Shown: piece after piece, positions 14,010-21,984 of the stretch
How positions within the stretch are numbered: position 1 is the first letter of the stretch
Layout of the letters: each line of letters opens with the position of its first letter
Assembly: GCA_038252945.1 (NCBI GenBank)
Contig: JBBSHN010000016.1
Coordinates: forward strand, 1-31,904
From: JAUJOE01 sp038252945
GTDB lineage: Bacteria > Actinomycetota > Actinomycetes > Propionibacteriales > Nocardioidaceae
DNA: 31,904 nucleotides
Reading direction: 5' to 3'
The notes under the pieces: generated by a model
The model's input: the letters and a program-made list of their open reading frames with translations, nothing else
Database searches by the model: none
What the model was told of the DNA's origin: nothing
Translations under genes and position numbers: made by a program

Positions 14010-15619
14010 CGACAAGCGGGGCAGCTTCGGTTGGTGCCGCTCTGGATCCCACTGGGCCGAAGCAGATGCGCGGTGTCGCACGCGGGACCACGGCCAGCCT
14101 CATGGGTGCCGCGGTGATGGCGGGCGCGCAGGTGGCGATCACGTTGTTGATCACTCGCACGGTCGATTCCACGACTGCAGGAGTCTTCTTCGGCTGTACC
14201 TCGCTGTTCCTCCTCGCAACGACTTTGGGCATGCTGGGGACGAACACCGGCATGGTGTATTTCGTCGCGCGTGGCCGAGCGCAGCAGCGCTTCAGTGACA
14301 TTCCTACTTACTTTCGAGCGGGCAGTTGGCCGGTCATGGCCGTGGCGTGCGCCATGTCGGTGCTGCTATTCCTCTCGGCGCACTCGTTGGCAACCACGAT
14401 TGCGAGCGGGCATGCAGACGAAGCGACGACGTACATCCGCATATTGGCGGTCTTCATTCCGTTCGCAGGTCTGGAGAACGTCAGCCTCGCCGCGTCTCGG
14501 GGACTCGGATCGATGCGGGCGAACGTCATGGTGGAGCAGCTCGGGAGGTCCTTGCTGCAGATTCTTTTCGTCGGGATCGCAGTGGTCGCGGCCGAATCCT
14601 GGGGATTGGTCGTCGCTTGGGGCCTGCCGTACATACCTGCGGCGCTGGTGGCGTTCCTGTGGTGGCGGCGACAAAGCCTTGCGGTTCTTCGGCGTCCCAA
14701 CGCAAATGCCGTTACGCAAGGTGATATTTCGGCCGTCACTTCTGCCTCGGAGGAGCGGTCGATTGGTCGAGAGTTCTGGGGCTTCACCGGCCCTCGAGCA
14801 TTGGCAAGCCTGGCCCAGCTGATCATCCAGCGACTCGACATCATCCTGGTGCTTGCTTGGAGAGGCCCTACACAAGCGGCGATCTACGCAGTGGCGTCAC
14901 GCTTTCTCGTCGTTGGGCAGATGGGCAATAGGGCGATTCTTCTCGCCGTTCAGCCCCGACTCGCGCAGACGCTCTCGCGAAACGACAAGGAGTCGACCAA
15001 CAACTTCTACCAGACCGCCACGGGTTGGCTGATGCTGCTGACCTGGCCGATGTACATCACCGCAAGCGTCTTCGCGGGCACTCTGCTCGCGGTATTCGGG
15101 TCGAAGTACAGCGCCGGACACACTGCGGTCGTCATCTTGTGCTGCTCGATGCTGATCGCCACGCTGTGCGGCATGGTCGACGTGGTGCTCAACATGGGAG
15201 GCCGGACGTCGTGGAATCTCGCCAACGTGCTAGTGGCGTTGGGCACCAATATCGGCCTGGACGTGTGGCTGATCCGCACCGCTGGTCCGTACGGTGGCTT
15301 CGTTGGAGCGGCTATCGGCTGGGGGGTAGCTATCGTTCTGCAGAACAGTCTGGCGATCGCTCAGACTGGCCTCATTCTCGGCCTGCATCCCTTCGGCAGG
15401 GCGTCATTCATCGCGGGCGGATCCAGCCTCCTGTGCTTCGGCGCTGTCGGGATCACGTTGCAGCTGGTACTCGGGTCGCCTTGGGTGGCTCTGATCTGCA
15501 CTCTCGTGGTCGGTGGAGCAGCGTATCTGGCGATTCTGTGGTTCATGCGGGGTCCGCTGCGACTCGATGCCTTCCTCCAGATGCGCCGCCGCCGCGTGAG
15601 CCCTGCGCCTTCGGGCTAG
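14006..15619 (+). CDS. Wzx-type polysaccharide flippase (MOP superfamily)
   Basis: A 537-residue integral membrane protein with about 14 hydrophobic segments across its length, a basic cytoplasmic loop (WWRRQSLAVLRRPN) and a basic C-terminal tail. The pattern matches polysaccharide-biosynthesis flippases of the MOP superfamily, such as TTASLMGAAVMAGAQVAITL at the first helix and the conserved-type GPRALASLAQLIIQRLDII before helix 7. It would move undecaprenyl-linked (here presumably sulfated) repeat units across the membrane for the Wzy protein at 8885. GTG 14006 overlaps the upstream stop (GTGA) and is chosen for that coupling; an in-frame ATG at 14066 would shorten it by 20 residues. It ends 27 nt from the convergent glycosidase-like gene. 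Confidence 0.92.
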   Translation: MTTSGAASVGAALDPTGPKQMRGVARGTTASLMGAAVMAGAQVAITLLITRTVDSTTAGVFFGCTSLFLLATTLGMLGTNTGMVYFVARGRAQQRFSDIPTYFRAGSWPVMAVACAMSVLLFLSAHSLATTIASGHADEATTYIRILAVFIPFAGLENVSLAASRGLGSMRANVMVEQLGRSLLQILFVGIAVVAAESWGLVVAWGLPYIPAALVAFLWWRRQSLAVLRRPNANAVTQGDISAVTSASEERSIGREFWGFTGPRALASLAQLIIQRLDIILVLAWRGPTQAAIYAVASRFLVVGQMGNRAILLAVQPRLAQTLSRNDKESTNNFYQTATGWLMLLTWPMYITASVFAGTLLAVFGSKYSAGHTAVVILCCSMLIATLCGMVDVVLNMGGRTSWNLANVLVALGTNIGLDVWLIRTAGPYGGFVGAAIGWGVAIVLQNSLAIAQTGLILGLHPFGRASFIAGGSSLLCFGAVGITLQLVLGSPWVALICTLVVGGAAYLAILWFMRGPLRLDAFLQMRRRRVSPAPSG

Positions 15620-15646
15620 CATCCTCGCTGCGATATGCCCGTCGAG

Positions 15647-16666
15647 CTAGCGGCCCTGCTGCAGAACACCCCGCCACCAGGCCGTCGTCGCCGGTGTGTG
15701 GAAAGTGAGATCCCAATGTGACCCCTGACCTTCCCACAGTAGAAAGAGCTCAGGACTTCCCAGCTGTGGGGCCACACTGCGAGTGTTGCCCCAGCAGTAG
15801 TACTGGAGATCGCTCAGCCACTTCACGCGGGCCTGTTCCTGAGGATCCCAGGAGCGGCGCGGCGTGTTGAACTCGCTGACTCCCCACCGCCTGAAGCCCA
15901 CTCTCTCAGTGACCCGCAGGCAAGGGTCTGCGATGTCAGGCACGCCGGGATATGGACTGCTCAGCGCCTCGCCCCCGGTGGGGTTGCCGTACATATCCCA
16001 GGCCAGCAAGTCCACCTCACTTGGAGGCGGGACCCAGGAGTCGGACCAGCTAACGGTGTCGACGAGAAACTTTGCGAATACCGGAGTGAGATAGACAGTG
16101 ACATTCGTCTGCAATTTCTGCGCTCGCACAATCCGGGACAGACGTTGCCAGGCTGCGCGGAAATCGCTGCCCGAGAAAGTTCCGGCCCGCAGCTCGTCGT
16201 TGGGCTCATGCCAAAAAGTCAGCCAGACACTCCATCCGGGCGGAATTGAACTCAGCCAGGAGCGGATAGTGGTGTCGTAATTTCCCGCTGCAACGGCTGC
16301 TGGATCGGTCTTGAAGGAGACCTGCGCTCTTCTTTGGTCAGAGAGGCCGTCTTCGGACGGCAACCAGTGCCCGGGCAGCATCTGATCGTGGAAAATCCGC
16401 GCGACGCCGATGCGGCTGAATGTTGCGAGTCGGGTCGTGTATGCGTGCGGGTCGGGCACGTTGATGCCGCACTGCGGTGGGTCGACGGGGCCGAGGGGAC
16501 TGGTGGGCGGTGTCGAGTGCGGGGTCGCACGAGGTTCAGGATCAGAGCCAGCCGACAGCCGTTGGCTGAGCGCGACCGCGCCGACGGCGGCCAGTGCGCC
16601 TGCGAGAACCGCGCGTCGAGAGGGCCGAGACGACGTTTTCGGGCGATCGTGGTCCGCCAATGTCAT
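15647..16666 (-). CDS. Tat-exported glycoside hydrolase-like protein (clan GH-A type)
   Basis: A 339-residue protein. The N-terminus has a twin-arginine signal (SRPSRRAVLAGALAAVGAVA, residues 13-32), followed by a Ser/Pro/Thr-rich spacer. The catalytic region fits a TIM-barrel glycosidase: LTFWHEPNDE with Glu154 as acid/base, DLLAWDMYGNPTG in the next strand, and RWGVSEFNTPRR with Glu265 as nucleophile, ending with FLLWEGQG. This resembles GH26/GH39-type enzymes but the family is not certain. A GAGGCGAG box precedes ATG 16666. It parallels the 2161 protein at the other end of the locus, and the two exported enzymes could trim, release or remodel the exported sulfated glycan. It is divergent from the ATP sulfurylase gene. 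Confidence 0.75.
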   Translation of the reverse strand: MTLADHDRPKTSSRPSRRAVLAGALAAVGAVALSQRLSAGSDPEPRATPHSTPPTSPLGPVDPPQCGINVPDPHAYTTRLATFSRIGVARIFHDQMLPGHWLPSEDGLSDQRRAQVSFKTDPAAVAAGNYDTTIRSWLSSIPPGWSVWLTFWHEPNDELRAGTFSGSDFRAAWQRLSRIVRAQKLQTNVTVYLTPVFAKFLVDTVSWSDSWVPPPSEVDLLAWDMYGNPTGGEALSSPYPGVPDIADPCLRVTERVGFRRWGVSEFNTPRRSWDPQEQARVKWLSDLQYYCWGNTRSVAPQLGSPELFLLWEGQGSHWDLTFHTPATTAWWRGVLQQGR

Positions 16667-16846
16667 TGAATTGCTCGCCTCGCACCCAGCCGCATACTTT
16701 CAATTCTGCCGCAAGAGACGGCATTACTCCCGATGATCGAGCGGAGGGTCTACCGTCCCTCCGATGTTTCCAGCGCATTCGTGCCACCATTGACGCGTGC
16801 CCAAGGTCTCGATTGGTCGTGAATTGTTCGCACCTCACCGCTTCCA
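16667..16846. promoter_or_regulatory. Divergent region between the glycosidase and ATP sulfurylase genes
   Basis: 180 nt that should carry promoters for both genes. The part near 16680-16735 is AT-richer. No confident -35/-10 pair, operator or riboswitch was recognised. Confidence 0.35.
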
Positions 16847-17986
16847 ATGCTGAGCGACCAGACGCCGAGAGCAGACCCTCAGCACCCGGGTTCCGGTTCG
16901 GCGACGTGGCCGCTGAGTCACCGGCAACGCTGTGACTTCGAGTTGCTTGCCAGTGGCGCATTCGCGCCGCTACGAAGCTATTTGAGCCGTGCCGACTACG
17001 AGGCAGTCTGTGACCGGATGCGATTGCAGGACGACAGTTTGTGGCCGATGCCCATCACGCTCGATGTGCCCGAGACGACGTTGCGGGAGATCGGTCCTTC
17101 AGGTCGGCTGACTCTGCAGGACCTCGACGGAACACCACTCGGCGTGCTGACGGTGGCAGATGCATGGCGCCCGGACGTCGCAGCAGAGGCGGACGCGGTG
17201 TTCGGGTCGACCGATCACATGCATCCAGGTGCTCAGTGGCTGATGACGGCGACGCACCCGTGGTATCTGAGTGGGACGCTGGAGATCCTCGGTCTCCCGG
17301 CGCACGCAGACTTCACCGACCTGCGCCACACACCCGATCAGCTGGCGGCGGTGTTCGCCGGCTGCGGATGGACCGGGATCGTCGCCTTCAACACTCGCAA
17401 TCCGATGCACCGAGCGCACGAAGAGCTGACGTCGCGGTCGGCTAAGGAGGTCGGAGCCAAGCTTCTGCTCCACCCCATCGTTGGCGTCACCCGTCCCGGC
17501 GACGTCCCGTACCCGGTTCGCGTCCGGTGCTACCAGGCGACACTTCGCCGCTATCCACCAGGAGAAGCCATGCTGTCGCTGCTCCCGTTGGCGATGCGCA
17601 TGGGAGGGCCACGAGAAGCTTTGTGGCACGCGATCATCCGGCACAACTACGGCGCCTCGGCATTCATTGTCGGACGCGATCACGCCGGCCCGGGCAACGA
17701 CTCCACCGGTCGCCCGTTCTACGGTCCGTACGACGCTCAAGCCCTGGTCAATCGTCACCAGAGCGAGATCGGCATCACGATGGTGCCGTCGCATCAGCTG
17801 GTCTACCTGCCTCGCAGCGACAGCTACGTCGCGCAAGAAGAGGTCCCACCCGGGACAGAGGTCTGGGAGGTGTCGGGCACGCTTGTCCGGCACATGCTGG
17901 CCACGAACCAGCCGATCCCCTCCTGGCTCATGTCACCTGCCGTGTCAGAGGTTCTGCAGCAGAGCCGACAGGAGCTGAACCTGTAG
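16847..17986 (+). CDS. sat: Sulfate adenylyltransferase (ATP sulfurylase), stand-alone Sat type
   Basis: A 379-residue protein. It makes adenosine 5'-phosphosulfate (APS) and pyrophosphate from ATP and sulfate. Signatures are RQRCDFELLASGAFAPLRSY near the N-terminus, the active-site loop IVAFNTRNPMHRAHEELT (residues 178-195), MRMGGPREALWHAIIRHNYG (250-269) and VGRDHAGPG (275-283). In most Sat proteins the loop reads FQTRNP; here Gln is Asn182, a conservative change at a sulfate/ATP contact. There is no C-terminal APS kinase domain. Actinobacteria commonly assimilate sulfate with CysD/CysN, so a homomeric Sat beside four sulfotransferase domains suggests a dedicated APS supply for PAPS. ATG 16847 is the first start after a stop; no clear ribosome binding site is visible. 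Confidence 0.93.
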   Translation: MLSDQTPRADPQHPGSGSATWPLSHRQRCDFELLASGAFAPLRSYLSRADYEAVCDRMRLQDDSLWPMPITLDVPETTLREIGPSGRLTLQDLDGTPLGVLTVADAWRPDVAAEADAVFGSTDHMHPGAQWLMTATHPWYLSGTLEILGLPAHADFTDLRHTPDQLAAVFAGCGWTGIVAFNTRNPMHRAHEELTSRSAKEVGAKLLLHPIVGVTRPGDVPYPVRVRCYQATLRRYPPGEAMLSLLPLAMRMGGPREALWHAIIRHNYGASAFIVGRDHAGPGNDSTGRPFYGPYDAQALVNRHQSEIGITMVPSHQLVYLPRSDSYVAQEEVPPGTEVWEVSGTLVRHMLATNQPIPSWLMSPAVSEVLQQSRQELNL

Positions 17987-18064
17987 CAGGGAGCCACCAC
18001 GCACCCGGAGTTGCACGGAGTCACGCTTGGCGGCTCGGGCACCTCATGCACTACACGGGCTCGG

Positions 18065-18601
18065 CTACGCCCCGGTGATGCCCTCCGGCGCTCCGGCCTC
18101 GGCGTCGAGAGGCTCGTGTTCGATCAGATGGAGAACCGGTACGCCGAGTCGCCGCCGCGCTCGGGAGGACCAGTCCAGGTGAAGGAACTCGGTCACGACG
18201 TGCGGACGCGTCATGACGATCACCTCGCTGGCGTTGAACTCGCCAACGGCCGACTCGAGCGCGTCGACGGGGTCTGAGCAGCTGAACTCCCCGTCCGCGG
18301 CGTGCCCGCAGGCGCGCAGAGCAGCCATGCTGATTTCCACCTCGTGCCCTGCGTGCTCGTCGATGGCGTGCTGCAGCTGCTCGACGTCGACCTCGGGAGG
18401 GATGGCGTACGACGCCGCCGGCGCAAGGACGTCGCTGGCGCCCAACGTGCCGATCGTCGACTCGACTCTGGCGGCGGCATCCTCGCAGGGGATGAGGACG
18501 TGATAGCGCCGCGGCTCCTCGATCGCTTCATGCAGCGAGACGACCTCTTGAGCATCGCCCGGGCTCAAGGCCTGCTCGGCAAGCACGATAACCGTGTACA
18601 T
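18065..18601 (-). CDS. Hypothetical protein, universal-stress-protein-like
   Basis: A 178-residue soluble protein. It begins MYTVIVLAEQAL, followed by an alternation of strands and helices (RRYHVLIPCEDAA, EVDVEQLQHAIDEHAG, NASEVIVMTRPHVVTEFLHL) and ends with RRRLGVPVLHLIEHEPLDA. The last segments resemble the alpha/beta fold of universal stress proteins, in which a late strand reads (D/E)(L/V)I(V/L)x(S/T) followed by a basic helix and (V/L)PVL. There is no Gly-rich ATP loop that I can place, so nucleotide binding is doubtful. ATG 18601 follows GGAGGGCT. It converges with the sat gene and is 71 nt downstream of the DNA ligase gene, on the same strand. No precise function can be given. Confidence 0.7.
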   Translation of the reverse strand: MYTVIVLAEQALSPGDAQEVVSLHEAIEEPRRYHVLIPCEDAAARVESTIGTLGASDVLAPAASYAIPPEVDVEQLQHAIDEHAGHEVEISMAALRACGHAADGEFSCSDPVDALESAVGEFNASEVIVMTRPHVVTEFLHLDWSSRARRRLGVPVLHLIEHEPLDAEAGAPEGITGA

Positions 18602-18672
18602 CCAGCCCTCCTAGTTCGCCAGCGTTCGCCTCCGGATGCCGAGACTCTAGTGCTCGGCTGGGGATCCTGATC

Positions 18673-19770
18673 TCAATCTCGGGTGCCGGAGGGGGAGACG
18701 AGCACGTCGTCGAGGTCGTAGCGCACCGGTTCGTCGAGCTGGTCGTAGGTGCACGAGGTGGGCGTGCGGTCGGGACGCCAGCGCTTGAACTGCGTCGTAT
18801 GACGGAAGCGGGTGCCCTCCATGTGGTCGTATCCGACCTCGGCGACCAGCACCGGATCAAGAGGCACCCAGGACAGGTCCTTGCCCGCGTTCCACCGCGA
18901 CTGCGCACCGGGCATCCGACCTTCGGCCTCAGCGGCAGCCCAGCCCGCCCACGGATGCGAAGCGGGGTCGATCACCAGCGGCTGCAGCTCACTGATCAGC
19001 TCGGCTCGCCGCTCCGCAGGAAAGGCAGCCGACACCCCGACGTGCTGGAGCTGGCCCTTGGCGTCGTACAAGCCGAGAAGTAACGAACCCAGTAGCGGCT
19101 TCTCCGGTGTCGACGTCTTGTGTGGCCGATAGCCGGCCACCACCACGTCGGCGGTACGGACGTGCTTGACCTTGACCATCGTTCGAGCACCAGGAGAGTA
19201 CGGCGAGTTCCTTGGCTTCGCGACGATGCCGTCGAGCCCGGCGCCTTCGAAGGTCGAAAACCACTGATCGGCCACGTCAACGTCCGCTGTCGCCCGGGTG
19301 AGATACACCGACTTATCCGCCGCGAGAGCCGCCTCCAGACTGGTGCGGCGCTCCCACAGCGGCGTCTGCAGAAGATTCTCGCTGTCGAGTGCCAGCAGAT
19401 CGAATGCGACGAAGGTGGCTGGAGTCTCGTCAGCCAGCTTCCGCACCCGAGACTCCGCCGGATGGATGCGCTCGAGCAGCCGCTCGAACTCCAAGCGTCC
19501 GTGCAGCGCGACCATGATCTCGCCGTCGACTACGCACCGCGACGGCAACGCCCGTCGAGCGGCCTCGACGATCTCGGGGAAGTAACGCGTCAGAGGGCGC
19601 TCATTGCGGCTGCCGAGCTCTACCTCGTCACCGTCGCGGAACACGATGCACCGAAAGCCGTCCCACTTCGGTTCGTACAGCGCTCCGCCTTCTAGCGCGT
19701 CCGGTGCTGGCAGCCGCGAAGCGCTCTTGGCGAGCATCGGCGATATCGGCGGCATGACGGGAAGCTCCAC
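18673..19770 (-). CDS. ATP-dependent DNA ligase (LigC type)
   Basis: A 365-residue ligase with nucleotidyltransferase and OB domains only. Motif I is EPKWDGFR with the adenylated Lys35. VVDGEIMV, TFVAFDLLAL, LDGIVAKPRNSPY and MVKVKH follow as motifs III to V, and the OB-fold part ends with FRHTTQFKRWRPDR. There is no primase or phosphoesterase domain, so it is LigC-like rather than a full LigD. Such enzymes seal nicks in repair of damaged or gapped DNA, and are additional to the NAD-dependent LigA. GTG 19770 is preferred over upstream starts because GAAGGAG lies 6 nt before it and the protein then starts near the conserved MPPISPMLA. No Ku gene is nearby. Confidence 0.9.
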   Translation of the reverse strand: MELPVMPPISPMLAKSASRLPAPDALEGGALYEPKWDGFRCIVFRDGDEVELGSRNERPLTRYFPEIVEAARRALPSRCVVDGEIMVALHGRLEFERLLERIHPAESRVRKLADETPATFVAFDLLALDSENLLQTPLWERRTSLEAALAADKSVYLTRATADVDVADQWFSTFEGAGLDGIVAKPRNSPYSPGARTMVKVKHVRTADVVVAGYRPHKTSTPEKPLLGSLLLGLYDAKGQLQHVGVSAAFPAERRAELISELQPLVIDPASHPWAGWAAAEAEGRMPGAQSRWNAGKDLSWVPLDPVLVAEVGYDHMEGTRFRHTTQFKRWRPDRTPTSCTYDQLDEPVRYDLDDVLVSPSGTRD

Positions 19771-19903
19771 ACGTGACTCCTTCGCCGAGAAGCGGGCCGA
19801 TACGACGGCTGTCGCCGTGCATCTTGCCACCTGACGGTGTCGGTGCAGCTCCACATGGTGCTGGGTGCCCTTGTCTCCCGGACGGGATGTCGGCGCACAG
19901 CGA

Positions 19904-19909
19904 TAACGT
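19904..19909 (+). promoter_or_regulatory. -10 box of a probable leaderless transcript (DinB-fold gene)
   Basis: TAACGT ends 7 nt before ATG 19917 and no ribosome binding site precedes the ATG. This spacing puts the transcription start at or near the start codon. Confidence 0.55.
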
Positions 19910-19916
19910 TCGCGTC

Positions 19917-20708
19917 ATGAGTTCAGCCTTGAACTACCTCGACCACCTGGCGCGCGAGTCTGCCCGGTTCACGGCGGTGTTGGCCGATGCAGCGCCTGAC
20001 GCACCCGTGCCTTCGTGCCCGGATTGGACCGCCGATGACCTGCTCTGGCATCTGGGGGAGGTGCAGTGGTTCTGGGGCTCCATCGTCGCGAGTCGGCTGC
20101 TCGACCCCGACGGCGTTGAGAGAGAAGAGCGCCCGCCCGACCGCACCGGCCTCATGGAGTTCTTCGAGCGTGCAAGTCGACGACTACAGACGGTGCTCAG
20201 CGACACGGCTCCCGAGACGGAGGTTTGGACCTGGTCGGCCGACCACTCGGTCGGCTTCATCCGGCGACGACAGGCACATGAGGCTCTGATTCACCGCATC
20301 GACGCCGAGCTCACGGCCGGGGAGCGGTCAACCGTGGACTCCCACCTCGCCGCCGACGGAGTCGATGAGGCACTGCGCGTGATGTATGGCGGGATGCCGC
20401 CGTGGGGAGCGTTCGCTGCCGACGACGCCAAGTCGATTCGCATGCAGGCTCTCGACACCGGCGACTCCTGGCTCATCCGCCTCGGGCGCTTCACGGGCAG
20501 AGACCCCGAGGGCACGTCCTACGACGAGCAAGAACCGCACCCGGACGACGTCGACTCAGGAGAGGAGGTGGCTGCCACGATTACGGGAAGCGCAGCCGAC
20601 CTCGACTGCTGGCTCTGGAACCGCCCTCCGCTTCAGGACGTCTCACGGACCGGCGATGCGCACGTGCTGGCCGAACTCGACCAGAGCATCGACCCTGGCA
20701 TTAACTGA
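19917..20708 (+). CDS. Maleylpyruvate isomerase family protein (DinB-like, probably mycothiol-linked)
   Basis: A 263-residue soluble protein. The N-terminal half matches the MDMPI/DinB helical bundle: LDHLARESARFTAVL, SCPDWTADDLLWHLGEVQWF with a candidate metal-binding His, and RRQAHEALIHRIDAEL with a second conserved His pair. The C-terminal part (ATITGSAADLDCWLWNRPP) is the sterol-carrier-like MDMPI C domain. Members are metal enzymes that may use mycothiol, the actinobacterial thiol, for isomerisation or detoxification; the substrate here is unknown. ATG 19917 is chosen because TAACGT lies 7 nt upstream; ATG 19887 is an alternative. Its stop overlaps the convergent glyA stop by 8 nt. Confidence 0.85.
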   Translation: MSSALNYLDHLARESARFTAVLADAAPDAPVPSCPDWTADDLLWHLGEVQWFWGSIVASRLLDPDGVEREERPPDRTGLMEFFERASRRLQTVLSDTAPETEVWTWSADHSVGFIRRRQAHEALIHRIDAELTAGERSTVDSHLAADGVDEALRVMYGGMPPWGAFAADDAKSIRMQALDTGDSWLIRLGRFTGRDPEGTSYDEQEPHPDDVDSGEEVAATITGSAADLDCWLWNRPPLQDVSRTGDAHVLAELDQSIDPGIN

Positions 20709-21972
20709 CCGGATAACCCGGCACGGGATACGGCGCCAGGAACTCCCGCACTTCGTTGCGCACGAGAGGAGCCACGGTCTCGTCGCCGTTGACCTCGGCT
20801 GTGATCACCTGGTCCATCCACTCGGCGATCTGGGACATGTGCTCCTCGGTGAGCCCGCGGGTGGTGACCGACGGAGTGCCAAGCCTGATACCGGAGGGGT
20901 CGAACGGCTTGCGCGGGTCGAACGGCACGGTGTTGTAGTTGAGCTCGATGCCGGCGCGGTCGAGCGCCTGCGCCGCCGGCTTGCCGCCGATCGCTTTGTT
21001 GGTGAGGTCGGCGAGTATCAGGTGGTTGTCCGTGCCCCCTGACACCAGGTCGAACCCGCGGTCGACCAGCTCTTTCGCAAGAGCCCTCGCATTGGTCACC
21101 ACCTGTGTGGCGTACGCCGCGAATTCCGGTGTCGCCGCTTCGTGCAGGGCGACCGCGATGGCGGCGGTCGTGGAGTTGTGCGGCCCACCCTGAAGTCCGG
21201 GGAACACGGCCCGGTCGATCGCCTTCGCGTGCTCCCCGGTACACATCAGCATGGCGCCACGGGGTCCGCGCAGCGTCTTGTGCGTCGTCGTGGAGATGAC
21301 CTCAGCGTGACCGACGGGGCTCGGGTGCGCGCCACCTGCGATCAAGCCGGCGATGTGAGCGATGTCGGCCGCGAGGACGGCGCCGACCTCGCGGGCAATC
21401 TCGGCGAACTTCTCGTACTCGATGGTGCGGGGGATGGCGGTGCCGCCGCAGAAGATCAGCTTCGGTCGCTCTGCTCGGGCGAGGTCGCGCACCTCGTCGA
21501 AGTCGACGCGCCCGGTCTCTTTTCGCACGCCGTAGTGCACCGCGTTGAACCACTTGCCGGTCGCGGACACGCTCCACCCGTGAGTCAGGTGACCCCCCAT
21601 GGGCAGACCCATGCCCATCACGGTGTCGCCTGGTGCGAGGAACGCGAGGTAGATCGCGAGGTTCGCCGGTGAGCCGGAGTAGGGCTGCACGTTGGCGTGC
21701 TCGACCCCGAAAAGCGACCTGGCCCGCTCGACGGCGAGAGTCTCCACCTGGTCGATGATCTGCTGGCCCTCGTAGTAGCGCTTGCCCGCGTAGCCCTCGG
21801 AGTACTTGTTGGTGAGGAGCGTTCCTGTCGCCTCGAGAACCGCACGAGATGTGTAGTTCTCGCTGGCGATCAGCCGGACGGAGTCCTTCTGCCGCGTCGC
21901 TTCAGCCTCGATCAGCTCCGCGACTCTCGGATCGACATGGCGGAGAGAGTCGTCGGTGTGCGAAGCCGTCAT
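20701..21972 (-). CDS. glyA: Serine hydroxymethyltransferase
   Basis: A 423-residue PLP enzyme that interconverts serine and glycine while charging tetrahydrofolate with a one-carbon unit. Visible motifs are RLIASENYTSRAVLEA, NKYSEGYAGKRYYEG, the PLP ring-stacking GLPMGGHLTHG, and the Schiff-base Lys232 in STTTHKTLRGPRGA. They are followed by FPGLQGGPHN and the C-terminal RLGTPSVTTRG. Length and motif order are normal for bacterial GlyA. It begins 9 nt after the aquaporin-family gene on the same strand but has its own -10 box (TAGGCT) that overlaps the stop codon of that gene, so it can be expressed independently. Its 3' end overlaps the stop of the convergent DinB-fold gene. Confidence 0.97.
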   Translation of the reverse strand: MTASHTDDSLRHVDPRVAELIEAEATRQKDSVRLIASENYTSRAVLEATGTLLTNKYSEGYAGKRYYEGQQIIDQVETLAVERARSLFGVEHANVQPYSGSPANLAIYLAFLAPGDTVMGMGLPMGGHLTHGWSVSATGKWFNAVHYGVRKETGRVDFDEVRDLARAERPKLIFCGGTAIPRTIEYEKFAEIAREVGAVLAADIAHIAGLIAGGAHPSPVGHAEVISTTTHKTLRGPRGAMLMCTGEHAKAIDRAVFPGLQGGPHNSTTAAIAVALHEAATPEFAAYATQVVTNARALAKELVDRGFDLVSGGTDNHLILADLTNKAIGGKPAAQALDRAGIELNYNTVPFDPRKPFDPSGIRLGTPSVTTRGLTEEHMSQIAEWMDQVITAEVNGDETVAPLVRNEVREFLAPYPVPGYPVS

Positions 21973-21978
21973 GGCGAC

Positions 21979-21984
21979 AGCCTA
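21979..21984 (-). promoter_or_regulatory. -10 box of glyA overlapping the stop codon of the upstream gene
   Basis: On the minus strand TAGGCT lies 6 nt before the glyA ATG, and its first three bases are the TAG stop of the aquaporin-family gene. There is no ribosome binding site at the glyA start, which fits a leaderless message. Confidence 0.6.
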
